A stretch of 64,000 nt of DNA from Nocardia blacklockiae (GCF_015477355.1 NZ_JADLRJ010000016.1:1-64000); one strand, 5' to 3'. Counted from the stretch's first letter, positions 7,251-17,202 are shown. A program made the numbers and translations. The notes: generated from the sequence alone by a model not told the origin.

Positions 7251-8183
7251 GTGAACACGCCGTCGGGAACCAGCACCACCGCCGCGCAAGCCGCCGGCGC
7301 CTTCGGCGCCGAGGTGGCCTACTGGCGCGAAGTGCGCGGGCTGTCGAAACGGGCCCTCGCCGCACAGATGGGTTTCGATCCCTCCTACATCAGCCACATC
7401 GAAGCCGGCCGCCACAAGCCGACCGAGGACTTCGCCCGCAAAGCCGACGCGGCACTCGACACCGGCCACGCCATCTTGAAACGCTGGCGCGACTACGAAA
7501 CCGCCAAAGCCCACACCCCGCGCACGACCGCCGCCCTCCCCTCGGCGCCGGTATCCGGCTACGCCGGCACCGAGCTGGTCGTCGAACACGACGCCGCGCG
7601 CCTGGACTACGACGGCACCGCCTACCGGCTCACCATGCGACGGCTGCTCCGCAACACCGGCACCGACCCGGTCACCCGCTACCTCATCCGCATCAGCGTC
7701 AACCGCTACCCCGAGGACCCCGAACGATCGAAACAGCACTACCGCCACCACCCCCTCACCCTCGACGAACTGGCACTCACCGCGACCTGCCGCGACGAAC
7801 CCATGCGGTGGGAAGTGAAACACGACCAGGACGCGTTCAAAGAGATCTGGCTGCAGTTCGAAAACCAGCACGGACGATTCCCGCTGTATCCGGGCCAATC
7901 GGTGTGGATCTGCTACGACTACACCGTGAGCGACGACAAATGGGGCCGCTGGTTCCAGCGCGCCGTCCGGCTACCCACCGAACGGCTGGAAGTGCAACTC
8001 GCCTTCCCCACCCACCTCGAGCCCACCGTCTGGGGCACCGAAACCTCCATGACCGCCGATGCCCGCCCGATCCCCACCCCACCGATCCGCCACGACGACC
8101 ACGACACAGCGGTCTTCACCTGGAACACCCACCGGCCCCCGCTGCACTCCCGCTACCGGCTCGAATGGCGCTTCGGCTCCTGA
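7251..8183 (+). CDS. XRE-type HTH regulator with a large C-terminal domain
   Basis: The protein is 310 residues from GTG 7251. An N-terminal XRE helix-turn-helix covers roughly residues 20-75 (WREVRGLSKRALAAQMG, then FDPSYISHIEAGRHKPT). The remaining ~220 residues form a beta-rich domain with YRLTMRRLLRNTG and GQSVWICYDYTVSDDKWG, of unknown ligand. This layout is common for actinomycete pathway regulators. It is divergent from folE and followed at 31 bases by the deformylase gene, so it probably controls one or both units. Confidence 0.8.
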   Translation: MNTPSGTSTTAAQAAGAFGAEVAYWREVRGLSKRALAAQMGFDPSYISHIEAGRHKPTEDFARKADAALDTGHAILKRWRDYETAKAHTPRTTAALPSAPVSGYAGTELVVEHDAARLDYDGTAYRLTMRRLLRNTGTDPVTRYLIRISVNRYPEDPERSKQHYRHHPLTLDELALTATCRDEPMRWEVKHDQDAFKEIWLQFENQHGRFPLYPGQSVWICYDYTVSDDKWGRWFQRAVRLPTERLEVQLAFPTHLEPTVWGTETSMTADARPIPTPPIRHDDHDTAVFTWNTHRPPLHSRYRLEWRFGS

Positions 8184-8214
8184 CTCCCCACCACCACGCA
8201 CGGAAGGAACCACC

Positions 8215-8784
8215 GTGATCGAGGCCAACCCCAGCGACACCATGCGCGATCTCGGCATCATCCAATCCGGCGCCACCATCCTCACCCGGCCGGCCACCCC
8301 CTTCGACCTGCCCGCCGAGGCCGACACCGCCCGCGCGATCGTCGATGACCTGCGATCCGCGATGGACCGCGTGCAACGTGTCCACCCCTTCGCCAAAGGC
8401 ATGGGCATCGCCGCACCCCAGATCGGCGTCGGCCGCCGCGCCGCCGTCGTCCAGCCCCCCGGTGACAACACCGAGCCGATCATCCTGCTCAACCCGCGCA
8501 TCGTGGCCCACTCCGACGACGAGGACGAACAGTACGAAGGCTGCCTCAGCTTCTTCGACGTCCGCGGAATAGTCCCGCGCCCGCTGTCCCTCACCATCGA
8601 AACCACCACTCTCACAGGCGCACTCACCACCACCGAATACCGCAACGGCCTCGCCCGCCTCATCCACCACGAACTCGACCACCTCGACGGCATCCTCTAC
8701 ACCGCCCGCATGCGCCCCGACCTCAAACCGATCCCGCTCTCCGAGTACCGCCACACCGGACGAGCCTGGAGCTACCAGCAGTAA
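8215..8784 (+). CDS. def: Peptide deformylase
   Basis: The enzyme removes the N-formyl group from nascent proteins. All three family motifs are present: GIAAPQIG (motif 1), EGCLSFF (motif 2, metal Cys) and HHELDHLDG (motif 3, HExxH-type with both His ligands and the Glu). The 189-residue length fits. GTG 8215 follows GGAAGGA at good spacing. Its position beside an XRE regulator, away from fmt and other translation genes, suggests an accessory deformylase. Such copies can act in specialised pathways or in resistance to deformylase inhibitors; both roles are inference here. Confidence 0.93.
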   Translation: MIEANPSDTMRDLGIIQSGATILTRPATPFDLPAEADTARAIVDDLRSAMDRVQRVHPFAKGMGIAAPQIGVGRRAAVVQPPGDNTEPIILLNPRIVAHSDDEDEQYEGCLSFFDVRGIVPRPLSLTIETTTLTGALTTTEYRNGLARLIHHELDHLDGILYTARMRPDLKPIPLSEYRHTGRAWSYQQ

Positions 8785-8817
8785 GCCACTATCGCCCGCC
8801 CTCGACACTGGCGGCGG

Positions 8818-9021
8818 TCACTCAGGTTCGGCGAGCCAGCGCAGCACCGTGCCGAACTTGCCGACCGCCGCGGCGTTGCTCACGACGCCGTCCGCTGATG
8901 TCCGGGCCGCTTTGGTGATGGTTCCTCGCGCCGTCGAGTACCGCAGTTCAACGACCACACCCCGGCGTTCTACAACCAGGCGTCCCTCGCCGGTGTCACG
9001 GCTGCGCCAGCCCCGATACAC
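8818..9021 (-). CDS. Small hypothetical protein, 67 aa
   Basis: This is a GTG start at 9021 with a GGAGG that sits rather close. The product has an RLVVERRGVVVELRYS strand-like start and ends VGKFGTVLRWLAEPE, with regular amino-acid composition. No family was recognised. It is convergent with the deformylase gene. It may be genuine, but the evidence is only frame quality. Confidence 0.4.
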   Translation of the reverse strand: MYRGWRSRDTGEGRLVVERRGVVVELRYSTARGTITKAARTSADGVVSNAAAVGKFGTVLRWLAEPE

Positions 9022-9114
9022 GGCCTCCGCGCGTTCCCTATTGAATCGGCATGTTGATACAGGTTGGTGAGCGAGGACGAGTGGGAAGGTGACGTGTGTA
9101 CTGGGTCGTACAGA

Positions 9115-9357
9115 TCAATGTGCGGCGGCGCTCGCGCGCTTCCATGGGCGAGCGGCCAGGACCCAGGCGGTGGCGTACCCGTACTTCTGAACGTGCCAGT
9201 GCCCGCCGAGCCCGGCGGCCGGGGAGGTCAGAAACTTCGCCGATCCGAAGTCATCGTCGAGGCTCATGACCGGCGTGCGGTAATCGCCGGCGGCGGCCTG
9301 GGCGGTGATTTTGTGCAGCGCGGCGAGGATCGCGGCCCGGAAATTGGTAGAGGACAT
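9115..9357 (-). CDS. Small hypothetical protein, 80 aa
   Basis: ATG 9357 is preceded by GAAAGGAAGGA, a strong ribosome site. The product starts with a helix (STNFRAAILAALHKITAQAA), then an acidic turn (SLDDDFGS) and a Gly/His/Tyr segment (GLGGHWHVQKYGYATAW). There is no transmembrane stretch and no family was recognised. It is divergent from the large STAND gene, with the intervening 9358-9619 region holding no other frame worth calling. Confidence 0.6.
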   Translation of the reverse strand: MSSTNFRAAILAALHKITAQAAAGDYRTPVMSLDDDFGSAKFLTSPAAGLGGHWHVQKYGYATAWVLAARPWKRASAAAH

Positions 9358-9619
9358 GCTGTCCTTCCTTTCACTATTCAATTTTGCATTTCAGTTGTGG
9401 TGCACCCCGGGTAGGACCGGCGCCTGTTGTCTCGATGTGGTGTGCGGGGACAGTCAGCACGAGTATCAGGTCGACCCGTCGGTCTCGGCGTAGCGCACGA
9501 GCGGCCACTGTGCTGAATGTATTGACATCCCCTTGAGATGGAGGCGAACACGTCGGACCTCCATGCGATCATCGGCCTTGGGTCTCGAACTGACAGAACC
9601 GGACGAGTTGAGGATGTGA

Positions 9620-12600
9620 ATGAACCTGAGGGTCACCCATCAGGGGTATGCGTACCAAGATCTCATCACCGGCATCGCTCTTGTCGACCTGATGCTCGGC
9701 ACGGCCGTCGCTGTCACGGTGGATACCAAAGGATTTGACGGTGACCGGTTCGACGACTTGAACATTGTTTACCGGGCAGGTCGACGTGTCCGTATCCAGA
9801 TCAAGCACACAGCCCAAGATCGCAAACTCAGCAAGGATACGTTCTCTGCCGACCGGCGAAGCTTGAAACTCGACAAGCTCTTCGACTCGTTACTGCATGA
9901 CCTCGCGCAGGAACCTGGAACCACGTACCGCGTCGTCGTCCGCGATAACAGCCCCGAAGGAGATCTCGCCGAAGTTCTGAAAACTGTTGACCCCGTTGAT
10001 GATCCGGGGGACCCGTTGCCCGGCGTCATCACACACAGGTTCAGGTTCGACCCTGAGTCGCTCCGCAGCAGCAATCCGTGGAAAAAGCTAATCGCGCACC
10101 TGACAGATGATCAGGTTCAGGCAGCATGTGACCATCTGACGGTCGACACAGGCGCTCCGGCATCGACGTTGGATTTCTCTGCTCCCGGACCTGCGGAGCG
10201 TGTGCTTCTTCGCCGTGTTACTGAAGAACTCGGAGCTGGCCGCGCACCCAACGCTGATATCACACCCGAACACGCGGCACTCGCCCTCGCGTACGCGGCC
10301 ACAGGTGCGCGTGCCCTCGACGGGAGCGTGGAGCGGAAAAGGCTCTTCCCTCAAGTTGGGCTCATCACCGATTTCGGTGCGGTCGCAGAAGGGCACCCTG
10401 TCGAAGCGGCGGTCGCCGTACCGCGTATTGATGCTGCAATCGAACTGCGTAGACACGTTGATGCCGTCGCACCGGTGGGCGGGCGGGTTGTGGTCATCGG
10501 CGAACCCGGTGTCGGGAAATCGTGGCTCTGTGAACAACTCGCGGATACCTGCCGGGACGCCGACTGGATCGTTGCCCGGCACCATTGCTGGCTGGGTGGG
10601 AGCGATGTCGACCACGGCGAGCGCGTACTGACCGATGTTGTGATCGGCAGCCTCCTGCGTCAGCTCGAACGAGTCGTGCCCGAGGTGACAGTCGAGCTTC
10701 GACCGAGATTCGCCGCTACACCGGAGGCACTCACGGCAGCGATCCAGACATGCCGCTCCACGCATCCTCATCGGAACGTGCTCCTCATCGTGGACGGTCT
10801 CGACCACGTCGACCGAGTAGTGGGTCGGCGCACCAATCAACAAACGGGACCCTCTCGCCTGCTTGTCGACCAACTTGCGGCCATCGACCTGCCCAGCGGC
10901 GTTGGCATGCTCATCGCCAGCCAACCCGGCGAGCACCTGGAAAATGCCGCCCCTGCGACGGATGGTCCGATACAGCTGCCCCGGATGTCGTGGGACGAAG
11001 TCCGCGCACTCGCGCGAAAGCACGGACTCCTCGATGTACCCATCGGAGGAGATCCGCTCGATGTCGGCGACGAGCAGCGAATTGTCGATCTCGTTTATGA
11101 CCGCTCGGGCGGCAATGCCCTGTTTGCTACCTACCTGTGCAGGTATGCGACGCGCGTCTCGCCGCTCGACACTGACGACTCAGTACCGGTCACGGCTGAC
11201 GAGATCGTTCACCGATTGACCCTCGTCCCCGACACAGCCACAGATATCGACTCCTATTACGCATATCTACTCGACGCGATGACCAATGACCAGCGGTTCG
11301 CGATCGGGACGCTGGCAATGTGCGGCTTCGCCCTGAGCGCGGACGAACTCGGTGAAATGTTCCCTCAGACAAGACCCCTACTGATGTCGGCACTCCAGAC
11401 GCTGGCACCGGTTCTGACGTCACATCCCGGCCTCGGTGGTTTGCGCATCCATCACGAGAGCTTCAGCCGACACGTCCTTCGCGACAACGACGAGCAATGG
11501 GTCACGTTGATCCGCGAGAGCATCGCTGAGTGGCTGTCCGCTCGCGGATTTTTCACCGACGCCAGAGCGTTCAGGCATCTTCCCGAACTGCTCGCCCAGC
11601 TCGACCGATATAACGAACTCAAAGAACTGATCCGGCCAGGGTTCGTGGCTGAGGCCGTTCGCGCGCTCCAGCCGCCCGAGGCGCTCGTGCAGGTCGTCAG
11701 TGTGATTGTCCGCGAAAGCCGAGCCCGGCTCGACTGGCCGACCCTTATCGCATGTGTGGAGTCCCGCAAGTCGATCGACACCTACGAAACCGAGTCGCTG
11801 TCGAACTCGATCGTGGAATACGCGGACGTCGTAGTCTCGGTTCTCGGCGCTGACACCGTCGCCGAACGTCTTGTCTACGAAGGGCGCCCGACCTTCCCGT
11901 CGCAGTGGGGGCTGCGCCTTTGCCGGGCGATCGACCAAGCCGGTGTCGCCGCGCCGTGGAAGGTTTACATCGAAACCCATGACCGGGAAGTAGAACGAGG
12001 CGGCGGCGAATACGGTTCGGACCGCGACGGCACTGTGCAGCTCGCCCTGCAGCTCGGGGCGCTGCGTCTGCGCACTCAACGTGACGACATCGGCGATGAC
12101 CTCGCCGATCGGGTGGCCGAGCACCTCGAATTGGACCACGATGCGTCGCTAAACGATCTCACCGTCGTGTTCACTGCCGGTCTCCCACCGGCAGTCATGC
12201 CCGCCGTCGCCGCGGCGATGACGAACCGGGACAAGGCAGCGCAGGTATACCTGACGCTCGCGGACCTCGCAGCCATTGAGACCCCCGGACTGCCGGACCC
12301 GGCCGTTCTCGCTCAAGAAGCATGCACTCGCGCTCCAGCGCTCGACATCAGCAGATACCTCCGCCACGGTATCCCCGCTTATGAAATCCTCGCCAACCTC
12401 GGGACCACTGATCTCGAAGCAGAACTCCAGAAGATCACCCGCGCGGTCGTGGCCGGCCCTACCGCCGATCACAATGCCGTCCGGCAATGGCTCGGCTATC
12501 TCGCACTCGCGCACGCGATCGACCGCAGCATCCCGCTGGCACTCAACCCCACGCTCAGCGGCCCCGGTTTCTACCGCGCGTGGATGCGGTACACCGTCGC

Positions 12601-14833
12601 CACCATCGGTATCGCCGACGACGTCGCCGCGGGCACCACCTCACCGGAAGCTGCGTCCACCGCAGTGTATGTCGCACTCACAGATCTGGCGGCAGAAGCG
12701 CAGCCGTTCACCGGTAAGCCCCGAGCCTGCGATCTGTACTTCGTACACCCGCTCATCCACGAAACTATCGAGAAATCCCTTGTCGTCGTGCAACATTGCG
12801 ACTTGGATGCCGTTCTGGACCGCCTCATCGCTATCGGCGACGGCACTACCACCTCCTCCAATCTGGGACTGCCCGAGAACGGTCCCCTCGCAACCAACGA
12901 CCTCCTCGAAATCCTCTCCCGAGTCTCCGGCCGCATCGGAATTGACGCCATCCATGCGCTGATGACTGTGATCCGCGAACGCCGCAAGGACACCGCCACC
13001 CAGTATCGAGTGACCGCTGGCTTCGAACTCGCAACGGCCCGCATCTGCTGCGCCGCCGGAGTCACAGACGAAGCAGGCAACTGCTGGAAGCGTGCATGCC
13101 TGTTGCTTACCAGCTACGGCGGACACAAAGATCCGACCATCTCTGAAATCATTGACAGCATTGAAGACATTGCCGCGGTCGACATCGACACCGCTCGTGC
13201 GGATCTCGCAAAACTAATCGATCTCACGTATCTGGTTTGGCAACACACCGACGGACGCGGCACCTCACACTTCGTGAATTCGTGGTGGGAAAAGGCCGCG
13301 AGCATCGACCCGACCGCCGCAGCGATCGACGGCGCCGACATCCTTCTGGGGCATCTCGGATTCGAAGACAGCCGCGTACATTCCGCGCACACGCACCTCC
13401 TGGAGAACCGGGTCGAGACCGCCGACCCTGTGGTTCTTGCTGCGCTTCGACTGACTGTCGGGACGGGCTGGCGCCGACCGGACACTGACCTGCGGCTGCT
13501 GAGACGCCTTCACCGCGAGGCCGGAGTCGGTCCGCGGATCGACTCGATGCTCGCCATCGTGGCGAACAACATCGCGGCCTCCTACGACGACCAAGCGGTG
13601 ATGTACTCCAGCGACCAGCCCAAAACGATCGTCACACCCGAGCTGGTTGACGCGATCGTCCGGCTCGGCGGCCCTCAGTTCGGTATCCGGACGCCGCGGG
13701 CCGAGCAGGAGGTCCGAAACAGTTTGCCCTGGGGTTCCGGCCCCATGCCTGACTCGACCGAGACCCAGCGGCGCCTGGCCAACACCCAACGTCCCATCAT
13801 CCCCGCAGGCCGAGCCGGTGCGGTGCTCGCGGCGCGTGACCACAAGCACAAGCAGTACCGCGACGACCCCACAGCACCGCGGTGGGATATCGACGCATTG
13901 GCGAATGCCATCGGCTGGCGCATCCTCGAAGTGACCGTCGACAGCGGAGCCGAAGCCGGAATCGACCTCATCGATGACGTCGCCCGCGAAATATCCCGCC
14001 ACTCCGACAACGAAATCTTCGCCACCCTCGGTGAGGGCCTCGCCCTCCGCTGTGACGGCACATCCGACGCATTGACCACGGTCGCCAGCTACTGCCTGAC
14101 GCTCGCCTACATCCGCATCCGCGGCGGAGGAGGCTGGCGGACGTTGGCCGGCAGGGAACGAACGCGACTGTGGACCGCCGCCCACGACCTCGAGCCGGCG
14201 ATCGCAGAACGAACTCTGGCCGCCGCGGTGGCTGCGACGGTCGACGCCGACGCGCAACACACCTACGGCATCACCCAGGCAATTGTCGCGGCATTCGCCG
14301 CAAGGCCGACCGACACCCAGGAAGGAACCGCAGCCGCGTGCTGGAACGCTGCGTTTTCCATCATTAAACACCGGCTTCCGGGAACAGCGAGCAGATCCGA
14401 CCACACCTACCGGCCGACAGCCAACCCCGACACAGAAGAAAATCTGGACCGCGCGATGGCCACACTCGCACTCGCGACGATCTCACAACCGATGCGGGCC
14501 GACCTGCGGCGGACACTTCTCGCGACCGCTCTGCTACTCACCTGCCGTCCAGCCATCGGACAAGCGGCACTCGCTCACGTACTCACCCTGGCTCTCGACG
14601 CAGGCCGGACAACATGGCTTCTGGACGTCCTTCGAACCTGTCCTCAAAACGAACTCAGCGATGAACTGGCGTCCGAACTGACCCGGCTCGTCTCCACCGA
14701 CTGGCTCTCGGTACATGCGCTCGCAGCCCGGATCCTGGATATGTACGGCCGCGCGTATCCGGCCCGGCAGGTAACCGAAGCCGCACCGCAGATCGGTACC
14801 GCATTCCATCAACTGCCCAGGGAGCATCAGTGA
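9620..14833 (+). CDS. STAND-type NTPase with N-terminal Cap4/Mrr-like nuclease, putative anti-phage protein
   Basis: The protein is 1737 residues. Residues 1-70 carry HQGYAYQDL and RFDDLNIVYRAGRRVRIQIKHT. The Asp pair at 45-46 with Q60-x-K62 fits the PD-(D/E)xK variant (QxK) of Cap4/DUF4297 and Mrr nucleases. A P-loop NTPase follows: Walker A GEPGVGKS at 294-301 and Walker B LLIVDGLDHVD at 388-398. From about 600 to the end the protein is a long helical-repeat-like solenoid. This is the architecture of STAND defence proteins (Avs group), where the solenoid senses a phage protein and triggers the nuclease. ATG 9620 has GAGG at good spacing. Base composition is visibly less GC-rich than its neighbours, suggesting transfer. 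The STAND and nuclease calls are from motifs; the defence role is inferred. Confidence 0.8.
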   Translation: MNLRVTHQGYAYQDLITGIALVDLMLGTAVAVTVDTKGFDGDRFDDLNIVYRAGRRVRIQIKHTAQDRKLSKDTFSADRRSLKLDKLFDSLLHDLAQEPGTTYRVVVRDNSPEGDLAEVLKTVDPVDDPGDPLPGVITHRFRFDPESLRSSNPWKKLIAHLTDDQVQAACDHLTVDTGAPASTLDFSAPGPAERVLLRRVTEELGAGRAPNADITPEHAALALAYAATGARALDGSVERKRLFPQVGLITDFGAVAEGHPVEAAVAVPRIDAAIELRRHVDAVAPVGGRVVVIGEPGVGKSWLCEQLADTCRDADWIVARHHCWLGGSDVDHGERVLTDVVIGSLLRQLERVVPEVTVELRPRFAATPEALTAAIQTCRSTHPHRNVLLIVDGLDHVDRVVGRRTNQQTGPSRLLVDQLAAIDLPSGVGMLIASQPGEHLENAAPATDGPIQLPRMSWDEVRALARKHGLLDVPIGGDPLDVGDEQRIVDLVYDRSGGNALFATYLCRYATRVSPLDTDDSVPVTADEIVHRLTLVPDTATDIDSYYAYLLDAMTNDQRFAIGTLAMCGFALSADELGEMFPQTRPLLMSALQTLAPVLTSHPGLGGLRIHHESFSRHVLRDNDEQWVTLIRESIAEWLSARGFFTDARAFRHLPELLAQLDRYNELKELIRPGFVAEAVRALQPPEALVQVVSVIVRESRARLDWPTLIACVESRKSIDTYETESLSNSIVEYADVVVSVLGADTVAERLVYEGRPTFPSQWGLRLCRAIDQAGVAAPWKVYIETHDREVERGGGEYGSDRDGTVQLALQLGALRLRTQRDDIGDDLADRVAEHLELDHDASLNDLTVVFTAGLPPAVMPAVAAAMTNRDKAAQVYLTLADLAAIETPGLPDPAVLAQEACTRAPALDISRYLRHGIPAYEILANLGTTDLEAELQKITRAVVAGPTADHNAVRQWLGYLALAHAIDRSIPLALNPTLSGPGFYRAWMRYTVATIGIADDVAAGTTSPEAASTAVYVALTDLAAEAQPFTGKPRACDLYFVHPLIHETIEKSLVVVQHCDLDAVLDRLIAIGDGTTTSSNLGLPENGPLATNDLLEILSRVSGRIGIDAIHALMTVIRERRKDTATQYRVTAGFELATARICCAAGVTDEAGNCWKRACLLLTSYGGHKDPTISEIIDSIEDIAAVDIDTARADLAKLIDLTYLVWQHTDGRGTSHFVNSWWEKAASIDPTAAAIDGADILLGHLGFEDSRVHSAHTHLLENRVETADPVVLAALRLTVGTGWRRPDTDLRLLRRLHREAGVGPRIDSMLAIVANNIAASYDDQAVMYSSDQPKTIVTPELVDAIVRLGGPQFGIRTPRAEQEVRNSLPWGSGPMPDSTETQRRLANTQRPIIPAGRAGAVLAARDHKHKQYRDDPTAPRWDIDALANAIGWRILEVTVDSGAEAGIDLIDDVAREISRHSDNEIFATLGEGLALRCDGTSDALTTVASYCLTLAYIRIRGGGGWRTLAGRERTRLWTAAHDLEPAIAERTLAAAVAATVDADAQHTYGITQAIVAAFAARPTDTQEGTAAACWNAAFSIIKHRLPGTASRSDHTYRPTANPDTEENLDRAMATLALATISQPMRADLRRTLLATALLLTCRPAIGQAALAHVLTLALDAGRTTWLLDVLRTCPQNELSDELASELTRLVSTDWLSVHALAARILDMYGRAYPARQVTEAAPQIGTAFHQLPREHQ

Positions 14834-15912
14834 CATTTGAGACACCCCAACAGCACGTGGAAGGCCTAGTCGACATGTTCATCGGGGAACGCCTCGATAA
14901 CGCAGGCAACCCTGCAGGGCTGCGCGAAGCAGTCATCGACCGGATCGCTCGCCGCGTGGACTACTTCGAGCAACGCGGCCCGGCGCAAATCGACAGCCTG
15001 CGGTCGCCATCCAGTAGACGCATACCCGACGCGTATCTCGTAGACGAAGAAACCATCGAGAACGAACTCCAAGAAGCGGCCGCAGGCCTTCCGCCCGCCC
15101 AAACACACCTCTCATCGAATGTGCAATGGCCACTGCGGTGCGAAGCCTCCCGCGTTCCACGCCCCCCGACACGACCCAGCGTGCTCAGCTGGTCGCTGAC
15201 ACCCATCCCGTGGCTCGACGACGACACCGAATGGCCACCAGCCGGTGCAACCATGCTCGACGATGTCCGGCAACTCACCGGAACCGACGGGCAACCACCA
15301 CTCGTCGCTGAGGCACCATACCCGGGGTGGGTCCAACTCGGGATGATCGAACACCAAAGAACGCTCGCATTGTCCCATCCTCGTACCCCCGCTCGGCGCA
15401 TATTGATCATCACCGGACTCGAAATATGCGATGGGCCACCACCATCCGGCAGCACACCGCTGTCCAGCAGCCCACCAAACTCCTGGGCAGTGGCCCACAA
15501 TCAACTCGCGCCACACATCGACACCGCCTACGCCCGAACAATTCTCAGCACCACCCAAGGACCTCTCGCCGCCCTCACCAACTACGAAGGTCAACCAGGA
15601 GCTCCCGACCGCGAACGCGGCATAGGATTACATTGGCCCACACTCGTTCCCCGAATCGAAGTCATCGCCCTCCTCGGCCTCCGGCCCGAAACACCAGCAC
15701 TCCGGCACCTTCTGATCGACGACAACGGCCCAGCGCTCGTCGGCCGGCACTGGCGCGGCTTCCTCATCCACGACGGCAGCTACCACCCGCTCGAACCAGC
15801 TGTCGAGGGCACCGATCTGCTCCTCCGTCCCGACCTGTACACCACTCTCGAACACACCGTCGGCAAAGACCGACTCGCCCTCGGCGTCACCGTCACCCAC
15901 TCCGAGAGCTAG
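14830..15912 (+). CDS. Unknown 360-aa partner of the STAND nuclease
   Basis: GTG 14830 overlaps the stop of the STAND gene (GTGA) with AGGGAG upstream, so the two are translationally coupled. The first ~90 residues are helical and charged (HVEGLVDMFIGERLDNAG, RIARRVDYFEQRG). The rest is rich in Pro, Trp and beta-type segments (ARRILIITGLEICDG, RIEVIALLGLRPETPALRHL, LVGRHWRGFLIHDG). There is no signal peptide, membrane helix or recognised catalytic motif. The tight coupling argues for a required partner (adaptor, regulator or second effector). No function can be assigned from sequence. Confidence 0.85.
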   Translation: MTFETPQQHVEGLVDMFIGERLDNAGNPAGLREAVIDRIARRVDYFEQRGPAQIDSLRSPSSRRIPDAYLVDEETIENELQEAAAGLPPAQTHLSSNVQWPLRCEASRVPRPPTRPSVLSWSLTPIPWLDDDTEWPPAGATMLDDVRQLTGTDGQPPLVAEAPYPGWVQLGMIEHQRTLALSHPRTPARRILIITGLEICDGPPPSGSTPLSSSPPNSWAVAHNQLAPHIDTAYARTILSTTQGPLAALTNYEGQPGAPDRERGIGLHWPTLVPRIEVIALLGLRPETPALRHLLIDDNGPALVGRHWRGFLIHDGSYHPLEPAVEGTDLLLRPDLYTTLEHTVGKDRLALGVTVTHSES

Positions 15913-16164
15913 ACATTCCAATTGCACGTCGATATGACTATCCGTGCCTGCCCCCAGCCGCCGCAGCCATTGTCAGCGAATCCGTCGGATCGGCACGGGC
16001 TGATCTGCCTCAAGTGACGATCGGCTTCGTCGGCGGCGACCTCCGCCCAGCTCAGAGAAGTTGGTCGAGGGCTCCCCAGGCCGCAGTTACTACAACGTGT
16101 CTCAATACACTCGCGATCCATCATCCAGACACCACGCCCCTACGGCACCGGAGATCCCAAAAGT

Positions 16165-16797
16165 TCAACATGTTGACTTGACAGGAAAAGCGCGCACGCG
16201 CTCGACTTGTGTCGCACCGGCTGTGACAGGGCGGTCGCTGCGGGAGACGACGACCAGATCATCCCCGCTGCTCCACAACCGTTCCGACGACAGACCGCCG
16301 CTGCCGATCCCGTAGCTGTACCAGTTCCCGTCGTCACCGCGCTGGAACGGCCGCACCCGATCCGACACCTCCGTCGGGCCTTGAACGACGATCGAATCCG
16401 CGCCCAACGCCGCCAGCTCGGCCACGCCGGACACGCGCGGCCCCGAGTCCACGCTGGCGCTCTCGGCCCGAGGAGGTTCGGGCGAAGGGCCCGCCGGTGA
16501 CACGGCTTCGGCGATCGACTCGGCGAGCAGTTGCTCGTCGGCGAGTTAGCGGCCGATTTCGACACTGGTCACCAGCCGCACGAATCCGCCGTGCACCATG
16601 GCCGCCAGCTCACCCAGCGCCGCGGCGGTGTCGCGGTCGATCTCGTCCGCGTCGTCTGCGGCCGCGACGTCGATCCGGAGGGTCGTGGCTGAATCGGGAC
16701 CCGTACATCCGCCCGATGTTGGTGGCCGGAGACGTCTCTTGCAAGAGTGTGTCGAGTGCGCTGGCGATTGCGCTGCCTTCCATCTACGCGCGCACAT
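16165..16797 (-). pseudogene. Unknown gene split by an in-frame stop
   Basis: One continuous minus-strand frame is broken by a TAA at 16546-16548. Upstream of it reads TTLRIDVAAADDADEIDRD, then AALGELAAMVHGGFVRLVTSVEIGR. Directly downstream in the same frame reads LADEQLLAESIAEAVSPAG, then VSGVAELAALGADSIVVQG and GNWYSYGIGSGGLSSERLW. Protein-like sequence on both sides and an unchanged frame suggest a nonsense-disrupted gene rather than two genes. The true 5' end is unclear. No family was recognised. Confidence 0.5.
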
Positions 16798-16803
16798 CGG
16801 TCA

Positions 16804-17202
16804 ATAGCGGATGTTTGCCACGTATGCGCTCGGCCGTCAGTAGTCGGGAATTGAGCGGAGCGGTGAGAACAACGATGGAAGAACGGTGACAGATACCGTG
16901 ATCCGGTCACCCGAAACATCAAACTCGGGCACACCGACCGGTGACAGATATGTTGGTCAGTCACACATGACCAGCCCGCCACCGGGCCGATCCGTGGTGT
17001 GATGATCGGCTACCCAGGCATTCACGAAGCGGTTGTGCTAGCAGGTAACTGGATGCGGGCCGGTGCGTCCCGCGAACCACATCCAGCTGCCTGTACCGCT
17101 GTCATAAAGGCGAGCTTTGTGGTAGCCCGATCGCGGCCCGACGCCCTCGGTCGTCGTTGAGACCGAGGGCGAGTTCCGGGAAGCAGGTGGGCGACCAGCG
17201 TG
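16804..17202. other. Stretch without a convincing gene
   Basis: No reading frame here looks coding on either strand. The direct repeat GGTGACAGATA occurs twice (about 16886 and 16941), each near a TTGATGTT- or TTGGTC-like sequence, but no further structure was found. Confidence 0.4.

Noticed and set aside
9522-9527. TTGACA upstream of the STAND gene
   Set aside because: No acceptable -10 hexamer lies 15-19 bases downstream, so it was not called as a promoter.
14833-16181. Long plus-strand ORFs in other frames of the second defence gene
   Set aside because: Arg/His/Pro-rich translations with no ribosome site, antiphase to the coupled 360-residue gene.
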